A DNA stretch of 64,000 nucleotides from Eubacteriales bacterium (GCA_021373115.1 JAJFTI010000011.1:26409-90408); one strand, 5' to 3'. Numbered from the stretch's first letter, positions 17,309 through 26,647 are shown. Numbers and translations: made by a program. The notes: generated from the sequence alone by a model not told the origin.

Positions 17309-18031
17309 TTACTTCCGTTCTTCCGGAACAGGCGATTCCTGCTTGTTTTGCAGCACAACACCCCAATACTTGAAGCAATAGGTCAAAACGCCGTCCAGTT
17401 CATCCCAACGCCGGTTGATAATCGTATCGGTCAGCTTTCGGTGGGAATCCACCATATGAAACCGGTCGCCGCAGGCAATGGTCTCTTCAATGGTTCGTTT
17501 CCGGGAACTGTAGCTTGCCTGCGCGATTACGCTGTTAATGCGAGAGGCAAGCTGGTTATCCGCCGCGTTGCAGATTGTTTCGCGATATTTCAGATCCGCC
17601 TCCAGAATTTGTTCCGGAGAGGACGCTTCGTCCTCCGCCAGCCGGATGAAGTTCTCGGACGCTTCAACGACCGCCTTCATATCGTCCTCTGTCCCCTTTT
17701 TGCTGGCGAGCGAAAAAATCCCGGATTCGATCACCATGCGCAGTTCGAGAAGCGCAGTCGATTTTTCGTCCTCAATCAGAAGACTGCAGGACCAGGAATT
17801 CAGCATTTTTTCGGAAAAATGGTTCACAACGTACGTACCGTCCGCCCGGCGGATTTCCAAAAGGCCCAGATACTCCAAAACCTTAATCGCTTCGCGCACC
17901 GTATTACGGCTGACATCCAATGTTTCCATCAATTCGAATTCCGTTGGAATCTTCGAACCAGGCTTCCACTTTTTACTGCTTACCTGGTTCAGGATATATT
18001 GCATTGTAATGTCTACTACGGTTTTTCTCAT
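17309..18031 (-). CDS. FadR-type GntR transcriptional regulator of the catabolic operon
   Basis: 240 residues. The N-terminal winged helix has KIPTEFELMETLDVSRNTVREAI-type recognition sequence (about residues 28-50) and the wing ADGTYVV. The C-terminal half (about 85-230) is the all-helical FCD ligand/metal domain with LRMVIESG, an AsnX/His pattern and the final HRKLTDTI His. The ATG at 18031 is chosen because GGAG lies 9 bases upstream and the longer frame would run through the gene's own promoter. It probably represses itself and the downstream operon and is released by a pathway intermediate. Confidence 0.88.
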   Translation of the reverse strand: MRKTVVDITMQYILNQVSSKKWKPGSKIPTEFELMETLDVSRNTVREAIKVLEYLGLLEIRRADGTYVVNHFSEKMLNSWSCSLLIEDEKSTALLELRMVIESGIFSLASKKGTEDDMKAVVEASENFIRLAEDEASSPEQILEADLKYRETICNAADNQLASRINSVIAQASYSSRKRTIEETIACGDRFHMVDSHRKLTDTIINRRWDELDGVLTYCFKYWGVVLQNKQESPVPEERK

Positions 18032-18074
18032 TCTTGCGTGCTCCAAAGACTGGATCGAGATTGGAAATGCTGTT

Positions 18075-18127
18075 AACGTCCTACGTTTGACATTTCGAGT
18101 ATAGCAGTCCTTTCTCGTCCATGTCAA
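18075..18127 (-). promoter_or_regulatory. gntR promoter with GntR operator copy 2 (perfect palindrome)
   Basis: On the - strand TTGACA (18122-18127) and TATACT (18098-18103) are separated by 18 bases, a near-consensus promoter. Just downstream of the expected start lies the palindrome AACGT-CCT-ACGTT (18075-18087), 12/13 identical to the site at 17063-17075. This predicts autorepression. Confidence 0.8.
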
Positions 18128-18228
18128 TAGTATGGCTAACTGTATTTTCCCTGGAAAACATTCTTTTCAACCGTCTGGATTTGTCCGGATGCCGTTTCCC
18201 GCGCCGCCTGTGCCCCAATACAAAAGCA

Positions 18229-18258
18229 GCAGATACCCGAGTATACTCGGGTATCTGC
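18229..18258 (-). terminator. 30-bp perfect palindrome, terminator of the histidine-kinase gene
   Basis: GCAGATACCCGAGTA followed directly by its exact reverse complement, 48 bases beyond the kinase stop. On the - strand it is followed by TGCTTTTGT, a modest T-run, so a terminator is the best reading. The symmetry also allows a protein-binding site. Confidence 0.65.
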
Positions 18259-18305
18259 CGTTTCCCGTCTTAGCGTCCATCCTTCCTTGCGGCAAACGCG
18301 CCTTT

Positions 18306-21245
18306 CTATTTCGATTGCCCCTCGCTCAAGTACGCGTCGACCGCCTGCAACAGTGCGGCGAATCGGGTTTGAAATTGCTCATACAGCAGCATCGCAGCGT
18401 CTTCCTTTGCGTCCTGCAACGCTTTTTGCAGTTCCGAGGCCGTATCATGCAGACTCGCCGCGCCAATGCTGCCGGAACTGCTCTTAATTTTATGGACAAT
18501 CTGAACGGCGGCGGCATAGTCGCCCTGATCGATCGCTTGTTTCAGCTGTACGCCAACCGGCCGGTTTTCGTTTGCGAATTCTTGCAGGACCAGGCGATAG
18601 ATTTCCGCCTCTCCGCCTATTCGTTTCAAACCGTCCGCCGTATCAAGGACCACCCCGGTGTCCTTCTCCGCCGGCAATTTCGAAGCAGATGCGGCGCTGT
18701 ATGAATCCTTCAGCATTTTGTGGATCGTTTCGATCAGCTGCTCCGGTTCGAAGGGTTTACTCACATAATTGTAAATACCATGACTCCTGCATTTCTCCTC
18801 GACGCCCGCAATCGCGTCCGCTGTCATCGCAATAATCGGAATGTTCTGATCGACCGCGCGGATCGAGTCGGAAGCCGCATACCCGTCCATCACCGGCATA
18901 TGCAAATCCATCAGGATCAAGTCGATATCACTTCGATGCTCGAAAAAGAAGCGGCAGCCTTCCTCGCCGTTTGACGCGAGCGATACCTGAAATCCCGCCT
19001 GTTCCAGAATCGTCTTCGCAATGAATTGATTCGTTCTGTTATCCTCCACCAGCAGAATCGAAGAATGCTCCAGCGGAACCGGATCGTTCTGTTTTTTCAC
19101 GGGATACTGCATTTCGGGCGGACTGATGTCGAATATCTCGATGATTCCGTTATAGAGGACGGATGGGATCACCGGTTTCATAATGCTCAGGTCGATCCCC
19201 GCTGTCTCCAGCTCATCGCACATATCCTCGCGGGACAAAGGAAGAATTGCAATATACTTGCAGGCCGCGGTCGAATAAGGTGAGTTTCTAAGGCGCCGGA
19301 TCAGTGCCGCTCCGCCTTCTCCCGACTCGGAAAAAGCAACAAGAATCAGATTATACGGCTTTTCTTCTTCTTCCGCCGCTTTCCGGATCAGTTTCGGCGC
19401 GTCCAGTTCCGATGCTGCCCGATCGGTCGAAATCCCGAAGGATCGAACGTACTCCGCAATCTGAGCGCCGGATGTTTCGTTTAAATCAATCACCAGCGCA
19501 CGCGTCCGGCTGAAACAGTCCGCCGCCATATGCTTGATTTTGTTCCGCTCCGGCTGCGCATCGGCAGCCAGCGGCAGGCGTACGGTAAACACGGACCCCT
19601 TCCCCTCTTCGCTGGACACCTCGATTTCGCCGCCCATTAAATCCACGAGGCTTTTCACAATGGAGAGCCCCAACCCGCTGCCTCCGAAGCGGCGGCTGAT
19701 GCTGGAGTCCCCCTGATCAAACGGAATAAAGAGATGGTCGATCTGCTCCCGGCTCATACCAATGCCCGTATCCGCAACAGAAAACTCAATCAATCCGCCG
19801 GATTCCGCTCCGTTCGCTGCCCGGATCCGGAGTTTCACCGAGCCATCCTGCGTGAACTTTACGGCGTTGTTCAAAAGATTCAGCAGGATTTGTTCGATTC
19901 GAAGCGGGTCGCCTAGGAAGAAGGAGGGCAGTTCCGCATCTTTCTCCATGGTGAGTTCGATTCCCTGCTCCTCCGATTTCACGGAAGCGATGTTGACGAT
20001 GCGCTGCAGCACCTGATCCAGATCGAACGAAATTTTTTCGATCGTAATTTTACCCGCTTCGATTTTTGAAAAATCCAGAATATCGTTGATCGTACCGAGC
20101 ATATTCCGCGCCGCCTGCGCGAGTTTATCCAGATATAGCCCCTGCGTCACGGAAAGCTCCGTCTTTTTCATGAGATATGCCATTCCCATAATCGCGCTGA
20201 GCGGTGTACGGATTTCGTGTGACATTCTGGCTAAAAACAGCGATTTGATTTGATTGGCCTGCTCCGCTTCCTCCTTGGCGACCACCAGCGCTTCCTGCAC
20301 CGCTCTTCTTTTTTCAATCTCTTTTCGAAGGCGGATGATCCAGAAATAGGAAACGGTCAGAATTACCGCAATGACAAAGCCGGATATTTCGACGATTCGC
20401 ATGATATCGGCATAATCGACCGTTCCTTCCACGCCAATCCATTTGTTGTTGATAGCCGTTTTTTCTTCTTTTGTAATGCTGGCAATTGCCTTGTTCAGGA
20501 TGCTCACCAGTTCCGGCCAGTCCTTTCGGACCGCAAAATGAAGCGACTGCGACGGACCGTTCGGATCGGATTCAATGGTAAAATATTTCAGGTTCGTAAT
20601 GCCGTTCGACTTTGCCAGATAGCTGGACGTCGCGAGATTACCAACAAACGCGGTCTCCGCGCCGCTTGAAACCGCTTCGAGCGCCTCCACAACGGTTGGA
20701 TACAGATTCAGCTGAATCTCCGGAAAATCCAGCATGTAGCTATGGTGCGAACTGTTGATCTGTACGGCGACCGACTTGCCGGCGAGATCGTCAAACGTGT
20801 TGATTCCCGTGGTATCCTCATTGATGAAAACCGCGCGCTGGAACGTGAAATACGTGTCGGAGAACAGAAAATAGCGTTCGCGTTCCGTCGTTTGCGCAAC
20901 GCAGGGCAAAACGTCAATCTGGTTGCTTATCGCTTTTTCATATGCCTCCGCCCAGGTCAATCCGGGCGTGACAACCATGTCCAGGCCGGTTTTTTGCTCA
21001 ATCAGCGCAATATAATCCGCGGCAACGCCCTTGTAGATTCCATCGGAATCGATGAACTCGTAGGGAACAAACGACGGATCAACGCCAAGCCGTATTGACG
21101 GATGGTTTCGAATAAAGTCACGTTCCGCCTGCGTCAGTTCCAATTCGTTTCCCTCGCCCTTCCCGGCGGCGCGCGTCGGAACGGCAATGCCGCCCGCAAG
21201 ACAGAACACCGCCAGAATCAGCGAAAGAATCCTCATCCTTTTCAT
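18306..21245 (-). CDS. Hybrid sensor histidine kinase with extracellular solute-binding sensor domain
   Basis: 979 residues. Order: signal sequence (1-26), family-3 solute-binding domain (about 40-270) as the sensor, one transmembrane helix (about 285-305), a short coiled coil, HisKA with phospho-His in SHEIRTP (about 344), HATPase with N-box [16 protein letters not shown] and GSGLGLSI. A first receiver domain lacks the acceptor Asp (LILVAFSES), the second keeps it (LILMDLHMP), and an HPt domain ends the protein (VHKIKSSSG). It would sense an amino-acid-like or other small ligand and relay phosphate internally. The adjacent HD-GYP regulator is the natural partner. A good ribosome site precedes ATG 21245. 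Confidence 0.9.
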   Translation of the reverse strand: MKRMRILSLILAVFCLAGGIAVPTRAAGKGEGNELELTQAERDFIRNHPSIRLGVDPSFVPYEFIDSDGIYKGVAADYIALIEQKTGLDMVVTPGLTWAEAYEKAISNQIDVLPCVAQTTERERYFLFSDTYFTFQRAVFINEDTTGINTFDDLAGKSVAVQINSSHHSYMLDFPEIQLNLYPTVVEALEAVSSGAETAFVGNLATSSYLAKSNGITNLKYFTIESDPNGPSQSLHFAVRKDWPELVSILNKAIASITKEEKTAINNKWIGVEGTVDYADIMRIVEISGFVIAVILTVSYFWIIRLRKEIEKRRAVQEALVVAKEEAEQANQIKSLFLARMSHEIRTPLSAIMGMAYLMKKTELSVTQGLYLDKLAQAARNMLGTINDILDFSKIEAGKITIEKISFDLDQVLQRIVNIASVKSEEQGIELTMEKDAELPSFFLGDPLRIEQILLNLLNNAVKFTQDGSVKLRIRAANGAESGGLIEFSVADTGIGMSREQIDHLFIPFDQGDSSISRRFGGSGLGLSIVKSLVDLMGGEIEVSSEEGKGSVFTVRLPLAADAQPERNKIKHMAADCFSRTRALVIDLNETSGAQIAEYVRSFGISTDRAASELDAPKLIRKAAEEEEKPYNLILVAFSESGEGGAALIRRLRNSPYSTAACKYIAILPLSREDMCDELETAGIDLSIMKPVIPSVLYNGIIEIFDISPPEMQYPVKKQNDPVPLEHSSILLVEDNRTNQFIAKTILEQAGFQVSLASNGEEGCRFFFEHRSDIDLILMDLHMPVMDGYAASDSIRAVDQNIPIIAMTADAIAGVEEKCRSHGIYNYVSKPFEPEQLIETIHKMLKDSYSAASASKLPAEKDTGVVLDTADGLKRIGGEAEIYRLVLQEFANENRPVGVQLKQAIDQGDYAAAVQIVHKIKSSSGSIGAASLHDTASELQKALQDAKEDAAMLLYEQFQTRFAALLQAVDAYLSEGQSK

Positions 21246-21263
21246 TGCTTCGCTCCTCTCCAG

Positions 21264-22331
21264 CTATTGCTGTGAAAAGTTCTCGGCAATCTTCTTTACG
21301 TTTTCCTCGATCTGGAAGAATGCATCCGTGATATCGGGATCGAAATGCTTCCCGCGCTCGGAAGCAATCATCCGCATGGATTCTTCGTGTGAAAACGCGG
21401 GTTTATAAACCCGCTGATTCACGAGCGCATCATAAACGTCGATAATCGCCATGAGCCGGCCGGAGAGCGGAATTTCCTTCCCCGCCAGTCCGAGCGGATA
21501 ACCGGTTCCGTCGAATTTTTCGTGGTGCGTTCCGGCAATCTCTGCCGCTGTCCGTATAAACGACAGCTTATCGCTTTCCGGCCCCATACAGCGGAGCGCG
21601 TCCATGCCGTAGGTCGTGTGTTTCTTCATAATCTCAAATTCTTCGGTCGTCAGCTTGCCCGGTTTCAAGAGGATATGATCCGGTATGCCAACCTTTCCGA
21701 TATCGTGAAGGGGCGTGGTGTCGAACAGTTCGGCGGAATACGCCTCCGTCAGAATGGCGCTGAATCTCTCCTGCGTCCGTAAATAGCCGCAGAGTGCGCG
21801 CATCATCAGCTGTGTTCGTTTTGTATGGTTGCTCGACTCGATATTCCGGATTTCCAGCAGCCCGACCAGCGCGCGAATCGTCACATCCCGCGTCAGTATG
21901 GTTTCGCGCGTTCGTTCACGCACCGTTTTTTCCAGAATGTTGTTCTGCTGCTCCAGTTCGTCCCGCGCGTTTTTCAGCTTAATGTGGAGTTCCACCCGTT
22001 TGCGGAGCGAGCGAATGTTCAGCGGCTTTCGAATGTAATCCACCGCGCCGAGATCAAGTCCCCGCATTTCGTTGTCGATTTCGTCGGAATTCGTCAGAAC
22101 CAATGTTGCGATGTTCCCGTATTCCGGATTTTCGCGCAGCGCTTCGAGCACCTCAAACCCGTTCATGCGGGGCATATTGAGATCGAGAATCATAATGTCG
22201 ATATCGGGGTGCTCTTTGATCTGCTCCATCGCCTCTACGCCATCGTATGCAACCAGCAGTTCATATGCGGAAAGAATGTTATAGATCAAAGCGACGTCCG
22301 CTCTTGAATCGTCCGTAATCAAGATCTTCAT
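21264..22331 (-). CDS. Response regulator with HD-GYP cyclic di-GMP phosphodiesterase domain
   Basis: 355 residues. The receiver domain occupies 1-120 with acidic pair near residue 7, phospho-acceptor in MILDLNMPRM (about 51) and the conserved Lys in RKPLN. A coiled coil (about 120-145) leads to an HD-GYP domain: LHDIGKVGIPDHIL (metal-binding HD), THHEKFDGTGYP with the GYP triad. Such proteins cut cyclic di-GMP on phosphorylation. Eighteen bases from the hybrid kinase gene, it is the probable output of that kinase. Activity looks intact. Confidence 0.92.
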   Translation of the reverse strand: MKILITDDSRADVALIYNILSAYELLVAYDGVEAMEQIKEHPDIDIMILDLNMPRMNGFEVLEALRENPEYGNIATLVLTNSDEIDNEMRGLDLGAVDYIRKPLNIRSLRKRVELHIKLKNARDELEQQNNILEKTVRERTRETILTRDVTIRALVGLLEIRNIESSNHTKRTQLMMRALCGYLRTQERFSAILTEAYSAELFDTTPLHDIGKVGIPDHILLKPGKLTTEEFEIMKKHTTYGMDALRCMGPESDKLSFIRTAAEIAGTHHEKFDGTGYPLGLAGKEIPLSGRLMAIIDVYDALVNQRVYKPAFSHEESMRMIASERGKHFDPDITDAFFQIEENVKKIAENFSQQ

Positions 22332-22412
22332 ACCGTTCCATTGATCCTTTCTGCGCCTGAATACCCGTCCAATGCCTTTTTCGCGCGCCGCTTCGATCCG
22401 GAGCCAACCGGT

Positions 22413-23720
22413 TTACGAAGAGGACAGAATCTCGTTGCCCTCCGTCTCGATTTGCGTCAGAAACCCCTCGATCGAAAGCTGTCCCGTCATCACCTGATGG
22501 AGCAACGGTTCATACAGCTCGCTCTTGATCGTCTGCCAGGCAGGAACCGGTACATCGACGCTCGGATTTTCAAATCCTTCAATAAAGATCTGGTATATCG
22601 GATTCATCTGCAGCATCGGCGTATCCGCCATGTCCTTGCGAATCGGGGTGCGGAACGGATAGTATGTGTCGTGCTCAACGCTGTATTCGCCGTTCAGAAT
22701 TTTTCCCTGCGCTTCCTTTGAAATCAGATATTGCATGAACCGGATCGCCTGCTCCCGGCCTTCGTCGCTCATTCCCTTCGGAACAGCGAGCATCATCGGC
22801 CCAACTTCGGAGCAGAGGCCGATCTCCTTCATGGCGATCACCCCAACCTCAAACGGGGACCCGTTCTTCTGAATATCCGTGATTCCCCAGATTCCCTGAA
22901 TCTCAAACGCAACCTGCTGATTGCGAAAACAGTCCATTACCTCGACGCCGGTATCCTCCTTCCAGGTCGGCTGCGCATGAGCGCCCAGCACGTCCCGATA
23001 GAACGCCAGTGCCGATTTCGATTGCTCGCTGTTGAGCGTCACCGCCGTTCCTTCCGGATTCACCAGGCTGCCGCCAAATCCGTAGATGAACTGGTTTACC
23101 ATCCAGGATACGTCGTTGCTTCCGGCGCCGACCAGTCCAATCCCCTTGGCGTCCGTGCGCTGTTCCACCGCGTCCATCGCCGCAACAAGCGTATTTAAAT
23201 CTTGAATCGAAGCCGCGTCCACGCCCGCGCGTTCCAGCAGGCTTTTGTTATAAAGCAGGCACATCGAATGCCCCAGCCAGGGAATTCCGTATACTTTCCC
23301 CTCCAGCGTGCCAAGCGCCCAGATTGCGGGATAGAACAGCGATTCCTCGGCGGAAAACGCTTCGCTTAAGTCCGATAAATACCCGAGGCTGCCGAAATAC
23401 CGCACATATCGATACGGAAGAACGAATACGGTTTCCGGGTTTCCGGCCAGCATGGTTTGAATCGTCTTCTCGTCCTCGTCCCCGCCGATCATCTGTACGG
23501 CGGCGCCGCCGGCCTGCTTGTTATAATCGTCAACGATTCGCGCAATCGTCTGGCCGCGGCCGGAATAATCCGTCCAGGTTATGCGGAAGGAGAGTATGGA
23601 AGCAGGATCGGGTACGGCAGTATCCGCCGCCTTTTCGCCCGTATTGTTTTGTCCGCAGGAAATCAGAACCGCCAGCAAGACCGCTGAAACGAAAATCGCA
23701 ACGAAGTGTTTGAACCGCAT
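22413..23720 (-). CDS. Orphan extracellular solute-binding lipoprotein (family 1)
   Basis: 435 residues with a lipoprotein signal (VLISC, Cys about residue 22) and a maltose-type binding fold: RITWTDYSGRGQT, PETVFVLPYRYV, GIPWLGHSMCLLYNKSLLE, PFEVGVIAMKEIG, FMQYLISKEAQG. It should bind an oligosaccharide-like ligand outside the membrane. No ABC permease or ATPase gene is nearby; its neighbours are signalling proteins, so it may present ligand to a sensor rather than to a transporter, which is inference. ATG 23720 with GGGGAT upstream is chosen over the TTG at 23735. Confidence 0.85.
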   Translation of the reverse strand: MRFKHFVAIFVSAVLLAVLISCGQNNTGEKAADTAVPDPASILSFRITWTDYSGRGQTIARIVDDYNKQAGGAAVQMIGGDEDEKTIQTMLAGNPETVFVLPYRYVRYFGSLGYLSDLSEAFSAEESLFYPAIWALGTLEGKVYGIPWLGHSMCLLYNKSLLERAGVDAASIQDLNTLVAAMDAVEQRTDAKGIGLVGAGSNDVSWMVNQFIYGFGGSLVNPEGTAVTLNSEQSKSALAFYRDVLGAHAQPTWKEDTGVEVMDCFRNQQVAFEIQGIWGITDIQKNGSPFEVGVIAMKEIGLCSEVGPMMLAVPKGMSDEGREQAIRFMQYLISKEAQGKILNGEYSVEHDTYYPFRTPIRKDMADTPMLQMNPIYQIFIEGFENPSVDVPVPAWQTIKSELYEPLLHQVMTGQLSIEGFLTQIETEGNEILSSS

Positions 23721-23768
23721 TCGCTTTATCCCCAATCTGCAAGTTCGTCCGGGTCAGCAAATGGAATG

Positions 23769-23804
23769 CTTGTCACGAAATGTCTATAAAAATTACCTTG
23801 TCAC
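23769..23804. repeat. Direct repeat in the leader of the solute-binding gene
   Basis: CTTGTCAC occurs twice, at 23769-23776 and 23797-23804, 28 bases apart, between the promoter and the start of the binding-protein gene. It may be a regulator site. Confidence 0.35.
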
Positions 23805-23810
23805 TTTATT

Positions 23811-23839
23811 ATTTTAGAACCAAATGAACGAACAATCAA
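23811..23839 (-). promoter_or_regulatory. Candidate promoter for the solute-binding / HD-GYP / kinase genes
   Basis: On the - strand TTGATT (23834-23839) and TAAAAT (23811-23816) are 17 bases apart in an A/T-rich gap of 164 bases after the diguanylate cyclase gene. Confidence 0.5.
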
Positions 23840-23884
23840 CCGAATTCCGCATTCCGATACCGCTGCCTTCAATCAACCGCTCGT

Positions 23885-26209
23885 TTATGCAGAGCCTTTC
23901 CAGTGCTTCCGAACCGCGCTTGGCCGCCGCTCCTTTTTCTCCGCATACAGGTACTGGTCCGCCTCGCTGACGATTTTCCCAATCTCAATGCTGTGATTGC
24001 AGGTAAAAAACGCAATCCCGATGGACGCTTCCACATAATACGGCCGGTTCGACGACTCGTTGAACGTTTCGAACGCCTGGCGAATCCGGATTCGGAACGT
24101 TTGCCCGAAGTCCGGCTGATCGATGATGAACATGCCAACGAATTCGTCCCCGCCGACGCGCGCAATTAAATCTTCCCGGCGCACCGTTTGTTTGAGGATG
24201 TCGCTAAAGGCCGTCAGCGCCGCGTCGCCCTCCGAATGTCCGAATGTGTCGTTAATCTCCTTGAGATGATCCAAATCCATAAAGACGCAGATCGCCGACC
24301 TTCCGTCGTGCTCGCGATTCAGGTGAATCGCCTGCTCAATGAACCCGCGGCGGTTGAGAATGTTGCAGAGCGGATCATATTCGGAAAGGAAGTTCAGAAT
24401 CTGGTTTCGTTCCAGAATGTTTTCGAGCTGACTGCCTATAATCTTTTCCTTCTGCTTGAGATCCAGAAAATTGATCAGGATTCCCAGCTGCAAGCCGACC
24501 ACATGCAGAAGCGAACTCTTGCCCATATTCACTTCACACAGCAGCATGCCATACTGAATGTTGCCGGAAAAGATGCTGAAGCTCATCAGATGCGTCGTGC
24601 TCTTTAGATCGGGAAGATTGCGAAGCGGGTGTTTTGCGTCGATCACGGGCATCTCGGCGCGCGGATAGGACCGTACCGCGTCCGCGCTGTGATACGCCGC
24701 CAGAAACAACTGATCCGGTATTTTACGCAGATTTGGATTGTTCAGCGGCTGTGCTTCCGGCAGCAGGCAGATATAGATGTAGTTGAGGCCGATTCCATTC
24801 AGCCGCCTGACCACATTGAGAAAAACGTCCTCGTCCCCGATATCGCTGTCAACGAGATCGCGGATCAGTTCCGGAATAAACCAGGACTGCGCGCGGAAAT
24901 CGTCGAGCGTCTTTTCGACCATCCGCGCCTTATAGGAAAACAGAAAGCCTTGGCTGAACCCCAAAATATCATACAGCTTGCGCACAGGCGGCATCCAGAG
25001 GCTGAATGGCGGCATTTGTATCATATAATCGTTCAGGCGCATGGCAAGGATATGCGTTGAACCGGAGAACTCCTCGACAAACGTCTGGAGCCATTCGCTC
25101 ATCTGGTATTTATCAACGATCCGCTCCTCGTTTCGTACCAGCTCCATTATATACCCGATAAAGCGGTCGATCATCCGATCGCCGCGTTCCTGCCCGCTTT
25201 CCGCATAGCACTCCCGCAGATCCGCCGCGATGTTGCGCATCACCTCGTCAATCGAAATGTCTTTCCCATATTCATCCGGCTCAAAGAGTCGCAGCACCGT
25301 ATCCGGGGAACAACCGCAGGATCGCCGGATCAGCAGCTTCGTTTCCAGGCGAACCGACTCGACGTGCTTCCCATGGACATGATCAATCGCCTGCAGAACG
25401 GCGATTTCACCCATTCGATAGATGTTCTGCGAAACCGTGGTCAGCGGCGGCATCAGCGCGCGGCTGGTGGTGAAATTATCGAATCCTGTAAACGCGATGT
25501 CTTTTCCGATTCGCAGCCCCCGCTTGGCGCAGACACGGTAACCGCCTCTTGCCATCTCGTCGTTACAGAATGCAATCGCGTCCAATCCCGGATTGCAATC
25601 GAGCAACTGCATGACCAGCGCATCGGAGAATTCGGAAAAATCGCCGTAAACGATCATGGAATCCGTTACGGGCAAATCGTACTTGTGCATCGTGTCCAGA
25701 TAAGCGCGCATCCGCTCCTTCGTATCGGGATGCCCTTTCACGCCGGCTAAAAAAGCGATCTTGCGGCAACGGTGCATAACGATTAAATGTTCAATACACT
25801 GGCAAAAGCTGGAGTAGTTATTGACGGTTATGCAGGATTTCCCCGGCTGTTCCGTCTCGATATGCTCCTGCAGAACCACGGAAGGAGTTTTTTCAAACCG
25901 TTCCAGAAATTTCAGGTAGGTATCTTCGCTTTCAAATCCGGAAAGCGACCCGCAGGAGAGGATATAAGCATCGGCTCCAAACAGGCAGGCATAATCGTAG
26001 ACACTATTGTGGTGGTAGGCTGTCTTCAGCTCACTTCCGGGTTCCACCGGCTCCGCGTGCCTCGGCATTCCCATCATATAGAGCACCTGGACGCCTTCCC
26101 GCCGGGCCGTATCCAGAATGCTCTTCATCAGCTCGGTGGAAAAATCATAGCTGACGTCGCCAATCATCACGCAGATTGATATTTGCCGCTGTTTCGTTTC
26201 GTTTGTCAT
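23885..26209 (-). CDS. LacI/PBP1-like ligand-binding domain fused to GGDEF diguanylate cyclase
   Basis: 774 residues, no signal peptide or membrane helix, so cytoplasmic. Residues about 9-310 follow the periplasmic-binding-protein-like fold of LacI regulators (DAIAFCNDEMARGGY, IAFTGFDNFTTSRALMPPLTTV) but without the helix-turn-helix. A middle region (about 330-600) is helical with a GAF-like part. The C-terminal GGDEF domain keeps VGGDEF and an RRED inhibitory site five residues before it. It would make cyclic di-GMP from two GTP in response to a cytosolic sugar-like ligand, with product feedback. Its gene heads the signalling cassette and is divergent from the polysaccharide-like genes. Confidence 0.88.
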   Translation of the reverse strand: MTNETKQRQISICVMIGDVSYDFSTELMKSILDTARREGVQVLYMMGMPRHAEPVEPGSELKTAYHHNSVYDYACLFGADAYILSCGSLSGFESEDTYLKFLERFEKTPSVVLQEHIETEQPGKSCITVNNYSSFCQCIEHLIVMHRCRKIAFLAGVKGHPDTKERMRAYLDTMHKYDLPVTDSMIVYGDFSEFSDALVMQLLDCNPGLDAIAFCNDEMARGGYRVCAKRGLRIGKDIAFTGFDNFTTSRALMPPLTTVSQNIYRMGEIAVLQAIDHVHGKHVESVRLETKLLIRRSCGCSPDTVLRLFEPDEYGKDISIDEVMRNIAADLRECYAESGQERGDRMIDRFIGYIMELVRNEERIVDKYQMSEWLQTFVEEFSGSTHILAMRLNDYMIQMPPFSLWMPPVRKLYDILGFSQGFLFSYKARMVEKTLDDFRAQSWFIPELIRDLVDSDIGDEDVFLNVVRRLNGIGLNYIYICLLPEAQPLNNPNLRKIPDQLFLAAYHSADAVRSYPRAEMPVIDAKHPLRNLPDLKSTTHLMSFSIFSGNIQYGMLLCEVNMGKSSLLHVVGLQLGILINFLDLKQKEKIIGSQLENILERNQILNFLSEYDPLCNILNRRGFIEQAIHLNREHDGRSAICVFMDLDHLKEINDTFGHSEGDAALTAFSDILKQTVRREDLIARVGGDEFVGMFIIDQPDFGQTFRIRIRQAFETFNESSNRPYYVEASIGIAFFTCNHSIEIGKIVSEADQYLYAEKKERRPSAVRKHWKGSA

Positions 26210-26464
26210 GTCCGCATGCCTCTTCCTTCAGCCTATGCTTACAAAAGAATGCGTCAACGGCTCGCCGAAGGGAGCCGGGTTCCGTTCTTCCTGTCTGTCT
26301 GTCTGATTTTATATACAAGTTTGTTTTTAGCCTGGGGTGAAATCGCCGGAATGGCGGATGACGGATCGATGAATCAAAACTGCAGGAGGCAGTTGAACGA
26401 ACACCGTTCGCTGGCCGTTCAGCCTCATACATAATCGTCCGGGCGGTAAAACTGCCTTAACATT
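26210..26464 (-). other. Long leader of the diguanylate cyclase gene with hairpins and CTGT microrepeat
   Basis: About 250 bases separate the predicted transcription start (about 26458) from the start codon. The stretch holds two perfect 6-bp hairpins (26258-26277 and 26378-26394) and a CTGT tetranucleotide tract at 26291-26305 (3.75 copies). No known riboswitch core, including the cyclic di-GMP GEMM motifs, was recognised. Open frames in it are short and lack ribosome sites. Confidence 0.45.
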
Positions 26465-26493
26465 ATTGTAGTATTGGAAACATCCCGCGTCAA
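26465..26493 (-). promoter_or_regulatory. Promoter of the diguanylate cyclase gene
   Basis: On the - strand TTGACG (26488-26493) and TACAAT (26465-26470) are exactly 17 bases apart. Confidence 0.65.
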
Positions 26494-26618
26494 TGCATAT
26501 CATTTGGATCATTTTCTCACAAACGAAACGCGTTGTCTTTTCCCGCCGGAGGTATCAAGGTGATCCTGAACGCGCTGCCGCAAACCGAATCCGTCGAAAA
26601 ATGTTCTAATTTGTCTGA

Positions 26619-26647
26619 TTGACCGCGTACCATCCTCCACGTATACT
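26619..26647 (+). promoter_or_regulatory. Promoter of the polysaccharide-like operon
   Basis: TTGACC (26619-26624) and TATACT (26642-26647) are 17 bases apart, with a start expected near 26654, some 65 bases before the ATG at 26720. It is divergent from the cyclase promoter. Confidence 0.7.

Noticed and set aside
18032..18127. N-terminal extension of the GntR regulator
   Set aside because: The extension would be encoded across the gene's own -35, -10 and operator.
26210..26464. Cyclic di-GMP (GEMM) riboswitch in the cyclase leader
   Set aside because: The conserved core segments were looked for on the - strand and are absent.
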